From an uncultured Clostridia bacterium (GTDB lineage: Bacteria; Bacillota; Clostridia; Saccharofermentanales; Saccharofermentanaceae), in the NCBI GenBank assembly GCA_946407705.1, contig CAMJPC010000001.1:363896-427895 (forward strand): a DNA stretch of 64,000 nt, given 5' to 3'. Below are positions 19,421 through 29,171 of the stretch, piece after piece. Both the position numbers and the translations under genes were made by a program. The notes under the pieces were generated by a model. The model had not been told where the DNA came from. It made no database searches and worked only from the letters and a program-made list of their open reading frames with translations. Position 1 is the stretch's first letter. Each line of letters opens with the position of its first letter.

Positions 19421-19969
19421 ATGATAGAGATAACTTATCTTCAGACATTCATTTTCATCACGGCCGTATGGATCCTCATACGTGTGATCGTTGCGCTCAA
19501 AAACAAAACGGTTTCGGTCAAGCGCGAGCTTTTGCTCCTTCTCGTATACATCTGCCTGATAGTCATAGCAAGGTTCGTTTACTTCGGATTCCATCTGGTC
19601 GACGGAAAGATAGATACATTTAAGATCGATCTTTCGAGAAACGAGGATAACAAGTTAAACCTCATTCCATTCTTTTTCCTTTTCGACAGATACGACGGCT
19701 GGCTGATGAACGTCATAGGAAATACGGCCATGTTCATTCCGGTCGGAATATGCTGGCCATTATGTTTCAAAAAACTGGATAACCTCTTTAAGGTAATCGC
19801 CGCGGGAGCAGGTTTGTCACTGTTCATCGAACTGACTCAGTTGCTTAGTTTCGAACGCTATACCGATGTCGATGACCTGATACTGAATACGGCCGGGGCA
19901 GGCCTTGGAGCACTGATCTTCTTCATGGTTACGAAGATCACGGAAAAAGTCAGACAGAAGAAAGAATAA
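19421..19969 (+). CDS. VanZ-like family membrane protein
   Basis: 182 aa; NLIPFFF...NVIGNTAMFIPVGICWPL...ELTQLLSFERYTDVDDLILNTAGAGLG. Confidence 0.88.
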   Translation: MIEITYLQTFIFITAVWILIRVIVALKNKTVSVKRELLLLLVYICLIVIARFVYFGFHLVDGKIDTFKIDLSRNEDNKLNLIPFFFLFDRYDGWLMNVIGNTAMFIPVGICWPLCFKKLDNLFKVIAAGAGLSLFIELTQLLSFERYTDVDDLILNTAGAGLGALIFFMVTKITEKVRQKKE

Positions 19970-20087
19970 TCCCGAACATATCCAAAAAGTTCAACAAGTT
20001 TAGCAGTTATTAAAAAGAGTCAGAGCCCTCAATGCTGTAGTATTGATATGTAATTTGACCAATCTGAATTCAACGGAGGATACTGCC

Positions 20088-20612
20088 ATGAATGAGACGC
20101 TTAAGGTATTGGAAACAAGAAGAAGCTGCAGGAATTTCAAGCCTGACATGATCAAGGATGAAGAGCTTAAAGCCATCCTTGAAGCAGGCACATTTGCCCC
20201 TACCGGAATGGGCAGGCAGAGTCCTTTGATCATCGCTGTCACGGACAAAAAATTAAGAGATGAGCTCGCTGAAGAGAACCGTAAGATCGGAGGATGGAGC
20301 GAAGGTTTCGATCCTTTCTACGGCGCTCCCGTCATCCTTATCGTTCTTGCAGACAAAAGCGTTTTCACACATATCTACGACGGTTCCCTCGTAATGGGCA
20401 ACCTCATGAACGCGGCTGAAAGCCTCGGTGTCGCAAGCATCTGGATCCACAGGGCAAAAGAAGAATTTGACTCTGAATTCGGCAAGAACATATTAAAGAA
20501 GCTTGGCATCGAAGGTGACTTCGAAGGAATCGGCCATTGCGCTTTAGGCTATGCCGCAGAACCCGCCAATGCTCCTGCGCCCAGAAAAGGCAACTACGTT
20601 TACTATGTCTGA
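20088..20612 (+). CDS. Nitroreductase-family protein
   Basis: Start at ATG 20088 behind GGAGG; LETRRSCRNFKPDMIKDEELKAILEAGTFAPTGMGRQSPLIIAV. Confidence 0.92.
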   Translation: MNETLKVLETRRSCRNFKPDMIKDEELKAILEAGTFAPTGMGRQSPLIIAVTDKKLRDELAEENRKIGGWSEGFDPFYGAPVILIVLADKSVFTHIYDGSLVMGNLMNAAESLGVASIWIHRAKEEFDSEFGKNILKKLGIEGDFEGIGHCALGYAAEPANAPAPRKGNYVYYV

Positions 20613-21390
20613 TAACAAAGCCACATTATGCTGGCTCGGTCAGATGGGCCTATTGGTAAAGACAGACACCACCGCCATCTGCATCGACTATTTCGCAAGC
20701 CCGATGGAAGGCAGGCTTAAACAGCCTCCCATTCCGGCTGAGGATCTGAAAGGGATCGATGCGTTCCTGGGAACGCACGATCACGTAGACCACATCGATC
20801 ACGGCGCCTGGAAGATATGGGCAAAGACCAATCCCGATGCCCGGTTCATCTTCCCTGCCAAGCACATGGATAAGATCCTTTCTGACGGCATAGATAAGAC
20901 CAATGCCATCGGTCTGAATGAAGGCGGCACTTATGAGATCGGAGACATTACCGTACATGCAATCGCGGCTTCACACGAATTCCTGGACCGCGGTGATGAC
21001 GGTCTTTATCCGTACCTTCAGTACATCATCGAAGCAAACGGGATAAGGATCCATCACGCAGGCGATACAGTAAGATATGAGGGAATGCTTTCAAAGATCA
21101 AGTCGTTCGGAAACATAGACGTTCAGCTCCTTCCGATCAACGGCCGTGACGCAGTGCGCTACAGGAACAATTGGATAGGCAACATGACTTATCAGGAAGC
21201 GGCTGACCTCGCAGGCGATGTCATGCCTTCAATGGTCATTCCGGGTCACTGGGACATGTTTGAACTAAACGGCGAAGACCCCGGAAAATTCGCTGATTAC
21301 ATCGACGCGAAATACGGCAAAAAGATCGAATGCAGGATACCAAAGATAATGGAAGAAATAACATTTGAAAAGAGGAACGGCAATGGATAA
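20605..21390 (+). CDS. Metallo-beta-lactamase-fold hydrolase (UlaG-like)
   Basis: ATG 20605 overlaps the previous stop; GTHDHVDHIDHGAW and HHAGDTVRYEGM. Confidence 0.88.
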   Translation: MSDNKATLCWLGQMGLLVKTDTTAICIDYFASPMEGRLKQPPIPAEDLKGIDAFLGTHDHVDHIDHGAWKIWAKTNPDARFIFPAKHMDKILSDGIDKTNAIGLNEGGTYEIGDITVHAIAASHEFLDRGDDGLYPYLQYIIEANGIRIHHAGDTVRYEGMLSKIKSFGNIDVQLLPINGRDAVRYRNNWIGNMTYQEAADLAGDVMPSMVIPGHWDMFELNGEDPGKFADYIDAKYGKKIECRIPKIMEEITFEKRNGNG

Positions 21391-22015
21391 GAAACTCAAA
21401 GTTTTGCTCTTGAACGGAAGCCCGAGAAAAGACGGAAACACCTCTTCTGCTCTTCATGAGATGGAAAAGATCTTCGAGCAGTCGGGTGTTGAATACGAGA
21501 CTGTCCAGATCGGAAAAATGGACATCAGAGGATGCGTTGCCTGCGGGTCATGTTCTCAGACAGGCAAGTGCGTTTTTAATGACGTCGTAAACGAGATCGC
21601 AGCCAAATTCGAAGCCGCCGACGGTCTTGTGATAGGCTCTCCCGTATATTACGGTTCAGCGAACGGAACGCTCATGTCCGCTCTTCAGAGGCTCTTCTAC
21701 AGCACGCATTTCGACAAGAGCTTCAAGGTAGGAGCAAGTGTCGTCAGCGCAAGAAGATCCGGCTGCACCGCTACCTTCGATGAGCTCAACAAGTTCTTCA
21801 CCATCAGCAACATGCCCGTTGCCTCAAGCCAGTACTGGAACAACTTCTACGGAAGAGAACCCGTCGAAGGCAAGGCAGATGAAGAAGGCCTCCAGGTAAT
21901 GCGGGCACTTGCAAGGAACATGGTGTTCCTTATGAAGAGCATAGCATCCGGCAAAGAACAGTTCGGTCTTCCCGGAGGCGAAGAAGACCGCGTATGGACA
22001 AACTTCATGAAATAA
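21383..22015 (+). CDS. Flavodoxin-like NAD(P)H-dependent FMN reductase
   Basis: KLKVLLLNGSPRKDGNTSSAL; CVACGSCSQTGKCVFND; GSPVYYGSANGTLMSALQRLFY. Confidence 0.92.
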   Translation: MDKKLKVLLLNGSPRKDGNTSSALHEMEKIFEQSGVEYETVQIGKMDIRGCVACGSCSQTGKCVFNDVVNEIAAKFEAADGLVIGSPVYYGSANGTLMSALQRLFYSTHFDKSFKVGASVVSARRSGCTATFDELNKFFTISNMPVASSQYWNNFYGREPVEGKADEEGLQVMRALARNMVFLMKSIASGKEQFGLPGGEEDRVWTNFMK

Positions 22016-22024
22016 GGAACTTCA

Positions 22025-22984
22025 ATGAAGATCGTTGTATTAACAAAAGGCCTGGAACAAAAGCATAAGGATCTTATCTGCGCTTCAGCGGAAAAAGCAA
22101 ATGCGGAAGTATGTTTTGCAGAGTCTGAAAATGCTTTCCCGGAAGGATTTGAAGACCCTGACGTCATATACGGATTCGGTGTGAAGACCGCAAGAACGAA
22201 CCCGAAGCTCAAGTGGCTCTGCGTTCCGTCAGCGGGCGTCGACTATCTTATGAAGCCTGATTCTTTTGCAAATCCGGACTGCATACTGACCAATTCCGCA
22301 GGTGCTTACGGCGTATCCATAGCAGAGCACATCATCGCAGTCTCGCTCATGATGATGAGACGTCTGACGGAATTCTATCTGAGATCGAGCAGCGGTGAAT
22401 GGGACACTCCCAAGCTCCAGAAGTCTTTGAAGAACTGCAGGATCACGGTCCTGGGCACCGGCGATATCGGCTGTACTTTTGCAAGAAGAGCAAAGTCTTT
22501 CGAACCCTCCTCTCTTACAGGCATCTGCAGGAGCGGAGTTTGCAGCGAACCGGTTTTCGACAGGATATTTAAGATCGGTGATCTTGATAAAGTCCTTCCT
22601 TCAACAGACCTTCTTGTAATGAGCCTTCCTGCCACTTCCGAGACAGAGAACATCCTTTCACGAGAGAGGATAGATCTTCTTCCCGAAGGAGCTTACGTCG
22701 TCAATGTCGGAAGAGGATCCGCGATAGACGAGGACGCGCTCGCAGACAGCCTGGACAGCGGAAAACTGGGCGGCGCGGCACTCGACGTTTTCAAGACGGA
22801 ACCGCTCCCTTCTGACAGCAGGCTCTGGCATACAAAGGGGCTTCTCATCACTCCGCATGTGGCGGGTAATCTCACGGTCGAATACACGATGGACAGGAAT
22901 GTGGAGATGTTCTGCGAGGATCTTTTGGCCTATGCTCAGGGACTCCCCATGAAACATGTTGTCGACAGAAACAGAGGATACTGA
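22025..22984 (+). CDS. D-2-hydroxyacid dehydrogenase family protein
   Basis: VLGTGDIGCTFARRAKSF, LPEGAYVVNVGRGSAIDEDAL, LLITPHVAGN. Confidence 0.88.
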   Translation: MKIVVLTKGLEQKHKDLICASAEKANAEVCFAESENAFPEGFEDPDVIYGFGVKTARTNPKLKWLCVPSAGVDYLMKPDSFANPDCILTNSAGAYGVSIAEHIIAVSLMMMRRLTEFYLRSSSGEWDTPKLQKSLKNCRITVLGTGDIGCTFARRAKSFEPSSLTGICRSGVCSEPVFDRIFKIGDLDKVLPSTDLLVMSLPATSETENILSRERIDLLPEGAYVVNVGRGSAIDEDALADSLDSGKLGGAALDVFKTEPLPSDSRLWHTKGLLITPHVAGNLTVEYTMDRNVEMFCEDLLAYAQGLPMKHVVDRNRGY

Positions 22985-22985
22985 T

Positions 22986-23702
22986 ATGGCAAACGTAATG
23001 GTGACAGGCACGGGTAGATCTTATGCATTAGGTTACAATCTCGCCCTGAGATATCTCGAAGGCGGAGATACGGTAATCGCAACTATTAGAAAACCGTCTC
23101 CCGAGATCGATGAACTCAAGGAAAAATACGGTGACAAGCTCATCGTCGTCACCATGGATCTTCTTGATTCGGGATCTGTCAATCTAGCAGCTGAGAAGGT
23201 GGCACAAAAGACGGATCACATAGACACTTTGGTCAACAACGCGGTCGGTGTATCACCTGATTGCGACAAGGGGTTTTTCGAAGCGGATCTCGACCTGATC
23301 CCCAGGACAGTGGACATAATCGCAGTAGGCACGATGCGCGTCATCAAGGCTTTCTATCCGCTGCTGATAAAGGCTCCGGGCACTGCACTCATAATGAACA
23401 TATCATCTGAAGCAGGCAGCATCGAAAAGTGCTACAGGACAAACATGATCGATTACGGCATGGGAAAGGCCGCGCTCAACATGGCTACCATGAACCTCTA
23501 CAACACATTTAAGGACGACCATAAAGTCAATATCTTCGCAGTTCATCCGGGATGGATCAGAACTGACGGCAACCCGGATAATCCCGCTCCGCTCTCGTCT
23601 TACGAAGCCGCGGGGATCTTAAAGGATCTGTTCGAAACGAGATGCGAAGACTTTACGGGCCACAGATTCATTACAAACGAAGGCGTTGATTATCCGTTCT
23701 GA
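22986..23702 (+). CDS. SDR-family oxidoreductase
   Basis: VMVTGTGRSYALGYNLALRYLEGGD, LVNNAVG, Y-x3-K-like YGMGKAALNMAT, HPGWIRTD. Confidence 0.9.
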   Translation: MANVMVTGTGRSYALGYNLALRYLEGGDTVIATIRKPSPEIDELKEKYGDKLIVVTMDLLDSGSVNLAAEKVAQKTDHIDTLVNNAVGVSPDCDKGFFEADLDLIPRTVDIIAVGTMRVIKAFYPLLIKAPGTALIMNISSEAGSIEKCYRTNMIDYGMGKAALNMATMNLYNTFKDDHKVNIFAVHPGWIRTDGNPDNPAPLSSYEAAGILKDLFETRCEDFTGHRFITNEGVDYPF

Positions 23703-24484
23703 CGGGCCGTCTGACGTCTCTTCTCAAGAGTCTTCCCGAAGAGCAGATCAGCTGTCTCCGGGAACCTTTCATAGACAACTTTAGTACCCTCTTCAGTGAT
23801 GCCGCCCTTGGTCGCGACCCTTGTTACGACGTCTTCAAAAGTCATGTCTTTCTGAAGCATGAGATCGCCGGTGGCACTCATGGTCTGCAATACCATCCGA
23901 ACTATCTGATCGTCAGGGATCGACGTGTGCTTTTTCGCAGACGTGCATATTACGTCAAAGATCGAAGCGATGAATCCGGGCATGCAGCTGACAAGCTCGG
24001 AACCCATTCCCATCTCATTCTCGGGCAGCTCGATGACATTTCCGAAGGTTGAGAGGAGTTCTCTTAGTTCAGCTTTTTTCTCTTCATCCACCCTGTCGTC
24101 AAAGCAGACCAATGTCTGCGATCTTCCGATCTCGGCGGTGAGGCTCGGAATGACCTTTGCGGTCTTCCCGCCTATTATCTGATGGATCGTATCGAAGGAA
24201 ACGCTTCCGTTTAATGAGACGACAAGACTTCCGGGCTCTACGCTGTCCTTTATCTCTTCAAGAACAGCTTTGAGATCTGCAGGACGTACGCATACGAAAA
24301 CAATGTCAGACGAAGATGCAACTTCCCTGTTGGTCCCGATTTCCGCGATGTCTTTTACCTCATCCAGTTTTCCGGCAGTCCTGTTGGATACAAAGAGTTC
24401 TTCTCTTCCCAAATGACCTGCTTCAGAGAATTTCCAGAGAAGCATCTTTCCCATGCTTCCGTAACCGATAATGCCTGCTTTCAT
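23690..24484 (-). CDS. Pyrroline-5-carboxylate reductase-like protein (ProC/ComER family)
   Basis: MKAGIIGYGSMGKMLLWKFSEAG; VVSLNGSVSFDTIHQIIGGKTAKVIPSL. Confidence 0.82.
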   Translation of the reverse strand: MKAGIIGYGSMGKMLLWKFSEAGHLGREELFVSNRTAGKLDEVKDIAEIGTNREVASSSDIVFVCVRPADLKAVLEEIKDSVEPGSLVVSLNGSVSFDTIHQIIGGKTAKVIPSLTAEIGRSQTLVCFDDRVDEEKKAELRELLSTFGNVIELPENEMGMGSELVSCMPGFIASIFDVICTSAKKHTSIPDDQIVRMVLQTMSATGDLMLQKDMTFEDVVTRVATKGGITEEGTKVVYERFPETADLLFGKTLEKRRQTARQNG

Positions 24485-24598
24485 GTTCTTGCTCCGTAAA
24501 ATATTATTATCTTTTAGTTATAAAAAGCATAATAACATTAGAATAGCCGATTGATATAATTATGTCGTATTAACCGACCGGTTATTTGGGGAGGAAAA

Positions 24599-25210
24599 AT
24601 GGATCACAAAGAAAGAATGCTTGCGAACCTGCCTTACAAAGCCTGGCTTGACGGCTTAAGCGAAGAACGCATGGAGAACAAGAAAAAGATCTTCAGATAT
24701 AATCACATGGAGCCCGGCAATCCTGAAGAGAAGGACAAGCTCATCAAGGAGATCCTCGGCAAGACCGGTGATTACATCAACATTGAAGCTCCTTTCTATT
24801 GCGACTACGGTTATAACATTGAGATCGGCGAGAACTTCTTTGCCAATTACAACTTCACGGTCCTTGACGTAGGCAAGGTCAGGATCGGAAAGAACGTCCA
24901 GATCGCTCCCAATGTCTCGATCTACACCGCAGGTCATCCCCTCCATCCCGACAGCCGCAATTCAGGTTATGAATACGGAATCGACATAACGATCGGTGAC
25001 AATGTCTGGATCGGCGGCAATACCTGCATCATGCCCGGCGTCACGATCGGAGACAACGTTGTCATCGGTGCCGGAAGCGTAGTGACAAAAGACATTCCCG
25101 CTAACATGATCGCAGTTGGAAATCCCTGCAGGGTCATCAGGGAAATAACCGAAGCCGACAGAGACTACTACTACAAAGACAGAAAATTCGACGTTGACGA
25201 TTACAAGTGA
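24599..25210 (+). CDS. Maltose/galactoside-type sugar O-acetyltransferase
   Basis: Left-handed beta-helix hexapeptides; GDNVWIGGNTCIMPGVTIGDNVVIGAGSVVTKDIP. Confidence 0.93.
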   Translation: MDHKERMLANLPYKAWLDGLSEERMENKKKIFRYNHMEPGNPEEKDKLIKEILGKTGDYINIEAPFYCDYGYNIEIGENFFANYNFTVLDVGKVRIGKNVQIAPNVSIYTAGHPLHPDSRNSGYEYGIDITIGDNVWIGGNTCIMPGVTIGDNVVIGAGSVVTKDIPANMIAVGNPCRVIREITEADRDYYYKDRKFDVDDYK

Positions 25211-25221
25211 GATAAACGGTT

Positions 25222-27384
25222 ATGACGGAAAGCATGAGAAAGCTTAGTACAAAAGCCCTTATCAGAGCAGTTGTAATCCTCCTGTTCATGGCTTTTGCGG
25301 CATGCTTTTCGATGCCTCTCAAGGTTCATGCGGATGAAGCGAAAAAGGTACGCGTCGGCTGGCACGAACAGCCTCACTTCATCAAAGACCAGTATGGAAG
25401 AAAGTCCGGCTACTCATATGAATATCTGCGCAAGATCGTTGCTTATACAGGCTGGGAATATGAGTATGTCGAAGGCACCTGGTCCGATCTCATGGAAATG
25501 CTCAAGAAGGGCGAGATCGATATCCTAAGCGATGTTTCCTATACCGAGGAACGCGCAAAGAGCATACTTTACCCTACCATTCCCATGGGCACGGAATCCT
25601 ATTACCTGTATGTTTCCGCCGACAACAAAGAAATATCTTCCAAGAATCTTTCAACGATGAACGGAAAGCGTATCGGCGTAACGCAGGGCACGGTCCAGAA
25701 GGATTTTCTTGCAGACTGGATCAAGAACCATGGGATCAATGCCGAGATAATCGAGATGAATTCCAACGAAGACGAAGCGATCAAACTGCTGGGTTCAAAG
25801 TACGATGCATTTGTCACGATGGATACTCACGATTCATCTGCTGATGTTGTTCCCGTATGCAAGATCGGATCATCCGAATTCTATTTTGCGGTAAACAAAA
25901 ACAGATACGATCTGTTAAGCGAACTGGATACGGCTTTAAATAAGATCCAGGAAGAGAACAGTCACTACGATCATCAGCTGTACGACAAATATCTCAAGAG
26001 CAGCAATACCAACAAATACCTTAGCACCGGCGAGAAAGACTGGCTGAAAAGTCACGGTAAGATCAGGGTCGGATACCAGGATAACTATCTGGCTTTCTGC
26101 GCAAAGGATCCGGCCACCGGCAAACTGATCGGTGCTCTGAAAGACTACCTCGATTATGCTTCAAATGCATTCGCTGATATAAATCTCGAGTTCGAAGCCA
26201 TATCTTATCCGACCGCGTCTGCCGCGATGGAAGCTCTGAAGAACGGCGAGATCGACTGCGTCTTCCCTGCCAATCTCACCGATAACGACTCTGAAGAAAT
26301 GGGACTCGTAATGACTCCTGCTATGATGAGAACGGAGATGGATGCCGTCGTCAGGTCATCCGAACAGAAAGAGTTCCTCCGCAAAGAAAATATCATAGTC
26401 GCAGTCAACGAGGGCAACACCAACTATGACATGTTCCTCGCTGATAATTATCCGAGCTGGCAAAGAAAGTATTTTAAGGATACTCCCGCAGGTCTCGATG
26501 CGATCTCAAAAGGCCAGGCAGACTGCGTGATCATAAGCAATTACCGGTATAACAACATTTCGAAGCAGTGCGAGAAACTCCATCTTTCAACCGTCTACAC
26601 AGGCGTTGACATGGATTACTATTTCGCTGTCCGTAAGGGAGACACCGAACTCTATTCGATCCTTGTGAGAGTGATAAAAGCCGTACCCGATTCTGTGGTA
26701 AACTCTTCACTTACCTACTATTCGACTGAAGACGTCAAGTTAACTCCCGGTGAGTTTATCCGTGAGAACATCATCATCATCCTCATCGTGCTCATCATCA
26801 TCCTTCTCATCATCTCCATCCTGCTCCTTAACAGCATCATGGCAAACAAGAAGGTCATCGAGAAGGAGCATCAGGTCAAGGCACTTAACAGAAAAGCATT
26901 CGTCGATTCACTCACATCCGTGCGCAACAAAGGCGCGTATACAGAATATGTGCAAAAGCTTCAGGAACGTATGGATAACGATGGCATCTTTGCTCTTGCG
27001 ATCGGCATATTCGACTGCAACAACCTGAAGACGGTCAACGACCGTTACGGACATGACAAGGGTGACATCTATCTGAGGAATTCATGCCAGATTATTTGTA
27101 AGGTCTTTGATCACAGCCCCGTATTCAGACTCGGCGGAGATGAGTTTGCGGTATTCCTGATGAACGACGATTTCACGAACAAAAATGAATTGGTAAATCT
27201 TTTCGAACAGAGGAAAAACGAGATCAATTCAAAAGCCGGTGAAGACTGGGAAAAGATAGACATCGCCTACGGCATTGTCGATTACGATCCCGAGACCGAC
27301 AAAACACTCGAAGACACCGTACGCCGTGCCGATCAGGCCATGTACGAGCATAAGCGTCTGGTAAAAGCGAAAAAGTCTTTATAA
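25222..27384 (+). CDS. Tandem SBP_bac_3-like sensor + TM + GGDEF diguanylate cyclase
   Basis: Signal/TM N-terminus, two periplasmic amino-acid-binding-type domains, TM IIIILIVLIIILLIISILLL, FRLGGDEFAVF. Confidence 0.9.
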   Translation: MTESMRKLSTKALIRAVVILLFMAFAACFSMPLKVHADEAKKVRVGWHEQPHFIKDQYGRKSGYSYEYLRKIVAYTGWEYEYVEGTWSDLMEMLKKGEIDILSDVSYTEERAKSILYPTIPMGTESYYLYVSADNKEISSKNLSTMNGKRIGVTQGTVQKDFLADWIKNHGINAEIIEMNSNEDEAIKLLGSKYDAFVTMDTHDSSADVVPVCKIGSSEFYFAVNKNRYDLLSELDTALNKIQEENSHYDHQLYDKYLKSSNTNKYLSTGEKDWLKSHGKIRVGYQDNYLAFCAKDPATGKLIGALKDYLDYASNAFADINLEFEAISYPTASAAMEALKNGEIDCVFPANLTDNDSEEMGLVMTPAMMRTEMDAVVRSSEQKEFLRKENIIVAVNEGNTNYDMFLADNYPSWQRKYFKDTPAGLDAISKGQADCVIISNYRYNNISKQCEKLHLSTVYTGVDMDYYFAVRKGDTELYSILVRVIKAVPDSVVNSSLTYYSTEDVKLTPGEFIRENIIIILIVLIIILLIISILLLNSIMANKKVIEKEHQVKALNRKAFVDSLTSVRNKGAYTEYVQKLQERMDNDGIFALAIGIFDCNNLKTVNDRYGHDKGDIYLRNSCQIICKVFDHSPVFRLGGDEFAVFLMNDDFTNKNELVNLFEQRKNEINSKAGEDWEKIDIAYGIVDYDPETDKTLEDTVRRADQAMYEHKRLVKAKKSL

Positions 27385-27462
27385 CAGTCACCGCAACATT
27401 TTCTTCCCCCGGGCGGTATAGATGGTATAATCCTTTTTGAAATAAGATACGGGGATAAAACC

Positions 27463-27993
27463 ATGGGCATTAACCAATCCGCAAAGCACTTGATCGTAAA
27501 ACGCTTAACGGCGCTTGTTCTGGCTGTCAGCCTTATCGCCTCGATATCGGCGTGCGCCGGCAATACCGGATCAGAAAGCACCGCTGACGAGAACAGCAGA
27601 AAAGAGAGCCTCAATCAGGTTTTGGTCGACAAGAAGATCCACGTCAAGATCAAAGAGATGCTGGGTGTTGACATAAGTGACGACTATATCGACGGTGCGG
27701 AAATGTCTGTCGACAAGTCTGCTGACTCCTACGGAAAGGTCAAGATACAGATCAAGGAAGGCAAAGATGCCGAGCTGTTACAGTATCTCGAATCCACTCT
27801 CGGCAAATTCCAGGAGATCGATGCCAATCAGGTTCCGCGTTATCAGGATCATCAGTATGCAACGGAATTAAAGCAGATGCATACGATCAAACACGCCGTC
27901 ACCTTTAAGTCAGGTACTTTCGTAAAGAGCATAGACATCAATGTTTACATGGCAGAAATGAGCGGCTATAAGTTCCTGTTCATCTTCGGATAA
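27463..27993 (+). CDS. Putative lipoprotein, unknown function
   Basis: 176 aa; signal with lipobox IASISACAGN; TATAAT-like -10 upstream (~27432). Confidence 0.65.
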   Translation: MGINQSAKHLIVKRLTALVLAVSLIASISACAGNTGSESTADENSRKESLNQVLVDKKIHVKIKEMLGVDISDDYIDGAEMSVDKSADSYGKVKIQIKEGKDAELLQYLESTLGKFQEIDANQVPRYQDHQYATELKQMHTIKHAVTFKSGTFVKSIDINVYMAEMSGYKFLFIFG

Positions 27994-28085
27994 AGAGGCT
28001 CCATACTACAGCGTTCAGGGCGGATACTATCCATTTCACTCTAAAATCACGAACAATCACGGAAGAAAACAAATAAACTGTTCTC

Positions 28086-29021
28086 ATGAGGAATTCTATA
28101 GTAAAGCTTTTCGCTGTCTTATCAGCCATATGCATTCTGTCCGGAGCATCATCCTGCAGCAGGCAATCTTCTACCCCGCCTGATACTTCAATAACCGTAA
28201 CAGCCGTGCCATCAGAGAGCACAGACGAGACTACCACGGAATCCGAGACCGAATCGGAAACAGAATCGGAAACCGCAACGGAAGAAACGTCCGGATCAGA
28301 GACAGAGACCACTACCGAAGAGACCACCACTTTGAAGGCAACTTCAACTCCTACTGCCAAGCCCACAAAGAAGCCGACAAGCAAGCCCAAAAACCTCTCA
28401 CCCAAATGGGTAAGAAACCTTTCACAGGCGAAAAAGAAGGGCAACAAACAGCTCCTTATAGTTGCAGCCGACGGCATGAACAAGTCAACTGCAAAGGTAT
28501 CGATGCACGAACGTGACTCCAAAGGCAACTGGATACAGGTCTTCTCGGTAACCGGATATGTCGGCAAAAACGGCATGGTCCAGGACAGCAAGAGAGTCGA
28601 AGGCAGCAAGAAAACCCCGATCGGCGTTTATAAGTTCAACAAGGCTTTCGGCATCGCTAAAGATCCCGGATGCTCCTTGAAATACACCAAGGTCACCGAC
28701 GATCTGTACTGGTCCGGCGACAGCAGAAAAGGCATGTACTATAACCAGATGGTCAGCATCAAGAAATGCCCCGATCTGGACAAGACCAAGAGTGAGCATT
28801 TGATCGATTACAAAACGACTTACCAGTATTGCCTCAACATCAGCTTCAATGAGAAAGGCGTCGCAGGCAAAGGTTCAGCCATCTTCCTTCACTGCACCGG
28901 AAGCAACAAATACACTTCAGGATGCATCGCCATTCCGAAATCCACGATGAAAAAAGCCATGAAGCGCGTAAAGAAAAACTGCGTCGTAATCATCAACACG
29001 AAGGCAAAACTCGGAGCATAA
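28086..29021 (+). CDS. L,D-transpeptidase (YkuD-like) lipoprotein with Glu/Thr/Ser-rich linker
   Basis: Lipobox SGASSC; low-complexity linker; IFLHCTGSNKYTSGCIAIPK catalytic HxnSxGC. Confidence 0.85.
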   Translation: MRNSIVKLFAVLSAICILSGASSCSRQSSTPPDTSITVTAVPSESTDETTTESETESETESETATEETSGSETETTTEETTTLKATSTPTAKPTKKPTSKPKNLSPKWVRNLSQAKKKGNKQLLIVAADGMNKSTAKVSMHERDSKGNWIQVFSVTGYVGKNGMVQDSKRVEGSKKTPIGVYKFNKAFGIAKDPGCSLKYTKVTDDLYWSGDSRKGMYYNQMVSIKKCPDLDKTKSEHLIDYKTTYQYCLNISFNEKGVAGKGSAIFLHCTGSNKYTSGCIAIPKSTMKKAMKRVKKNCVVIINTKAKLGA

Positions 29022-29046
29022 TTCTCCCGTCGCACACTAAAGAAAA

Positions 29047-29073
29047 GGGCTGCCGCATTGATAGCGGCAGCCC
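29047..29073 (-). terminator. Intrinsic terminator between convergent genes (best on minus strand)
   Basis: GGGCTGCCGC loop GCGGCAGCCC; minus strand continues TTTTCTTT. Confidence 0.8.
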
Positions 29074-29171
29074 TAAATAAATCTTTTATCGAGAGTGGGC
29101 GTTTATCCGGGCGATTTCCGCACAAGCGAAGCGCGGAGAGGACCTTAGCGGGGATTAACGTCCACGCGAAC

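Noticed and set aside
26767-26840. Simple ATC/TCC-rich repeat in the GGDEF gene
   Set aside because: Explained by the Ile/Leu-rich transmembrane segment of the encoded protein
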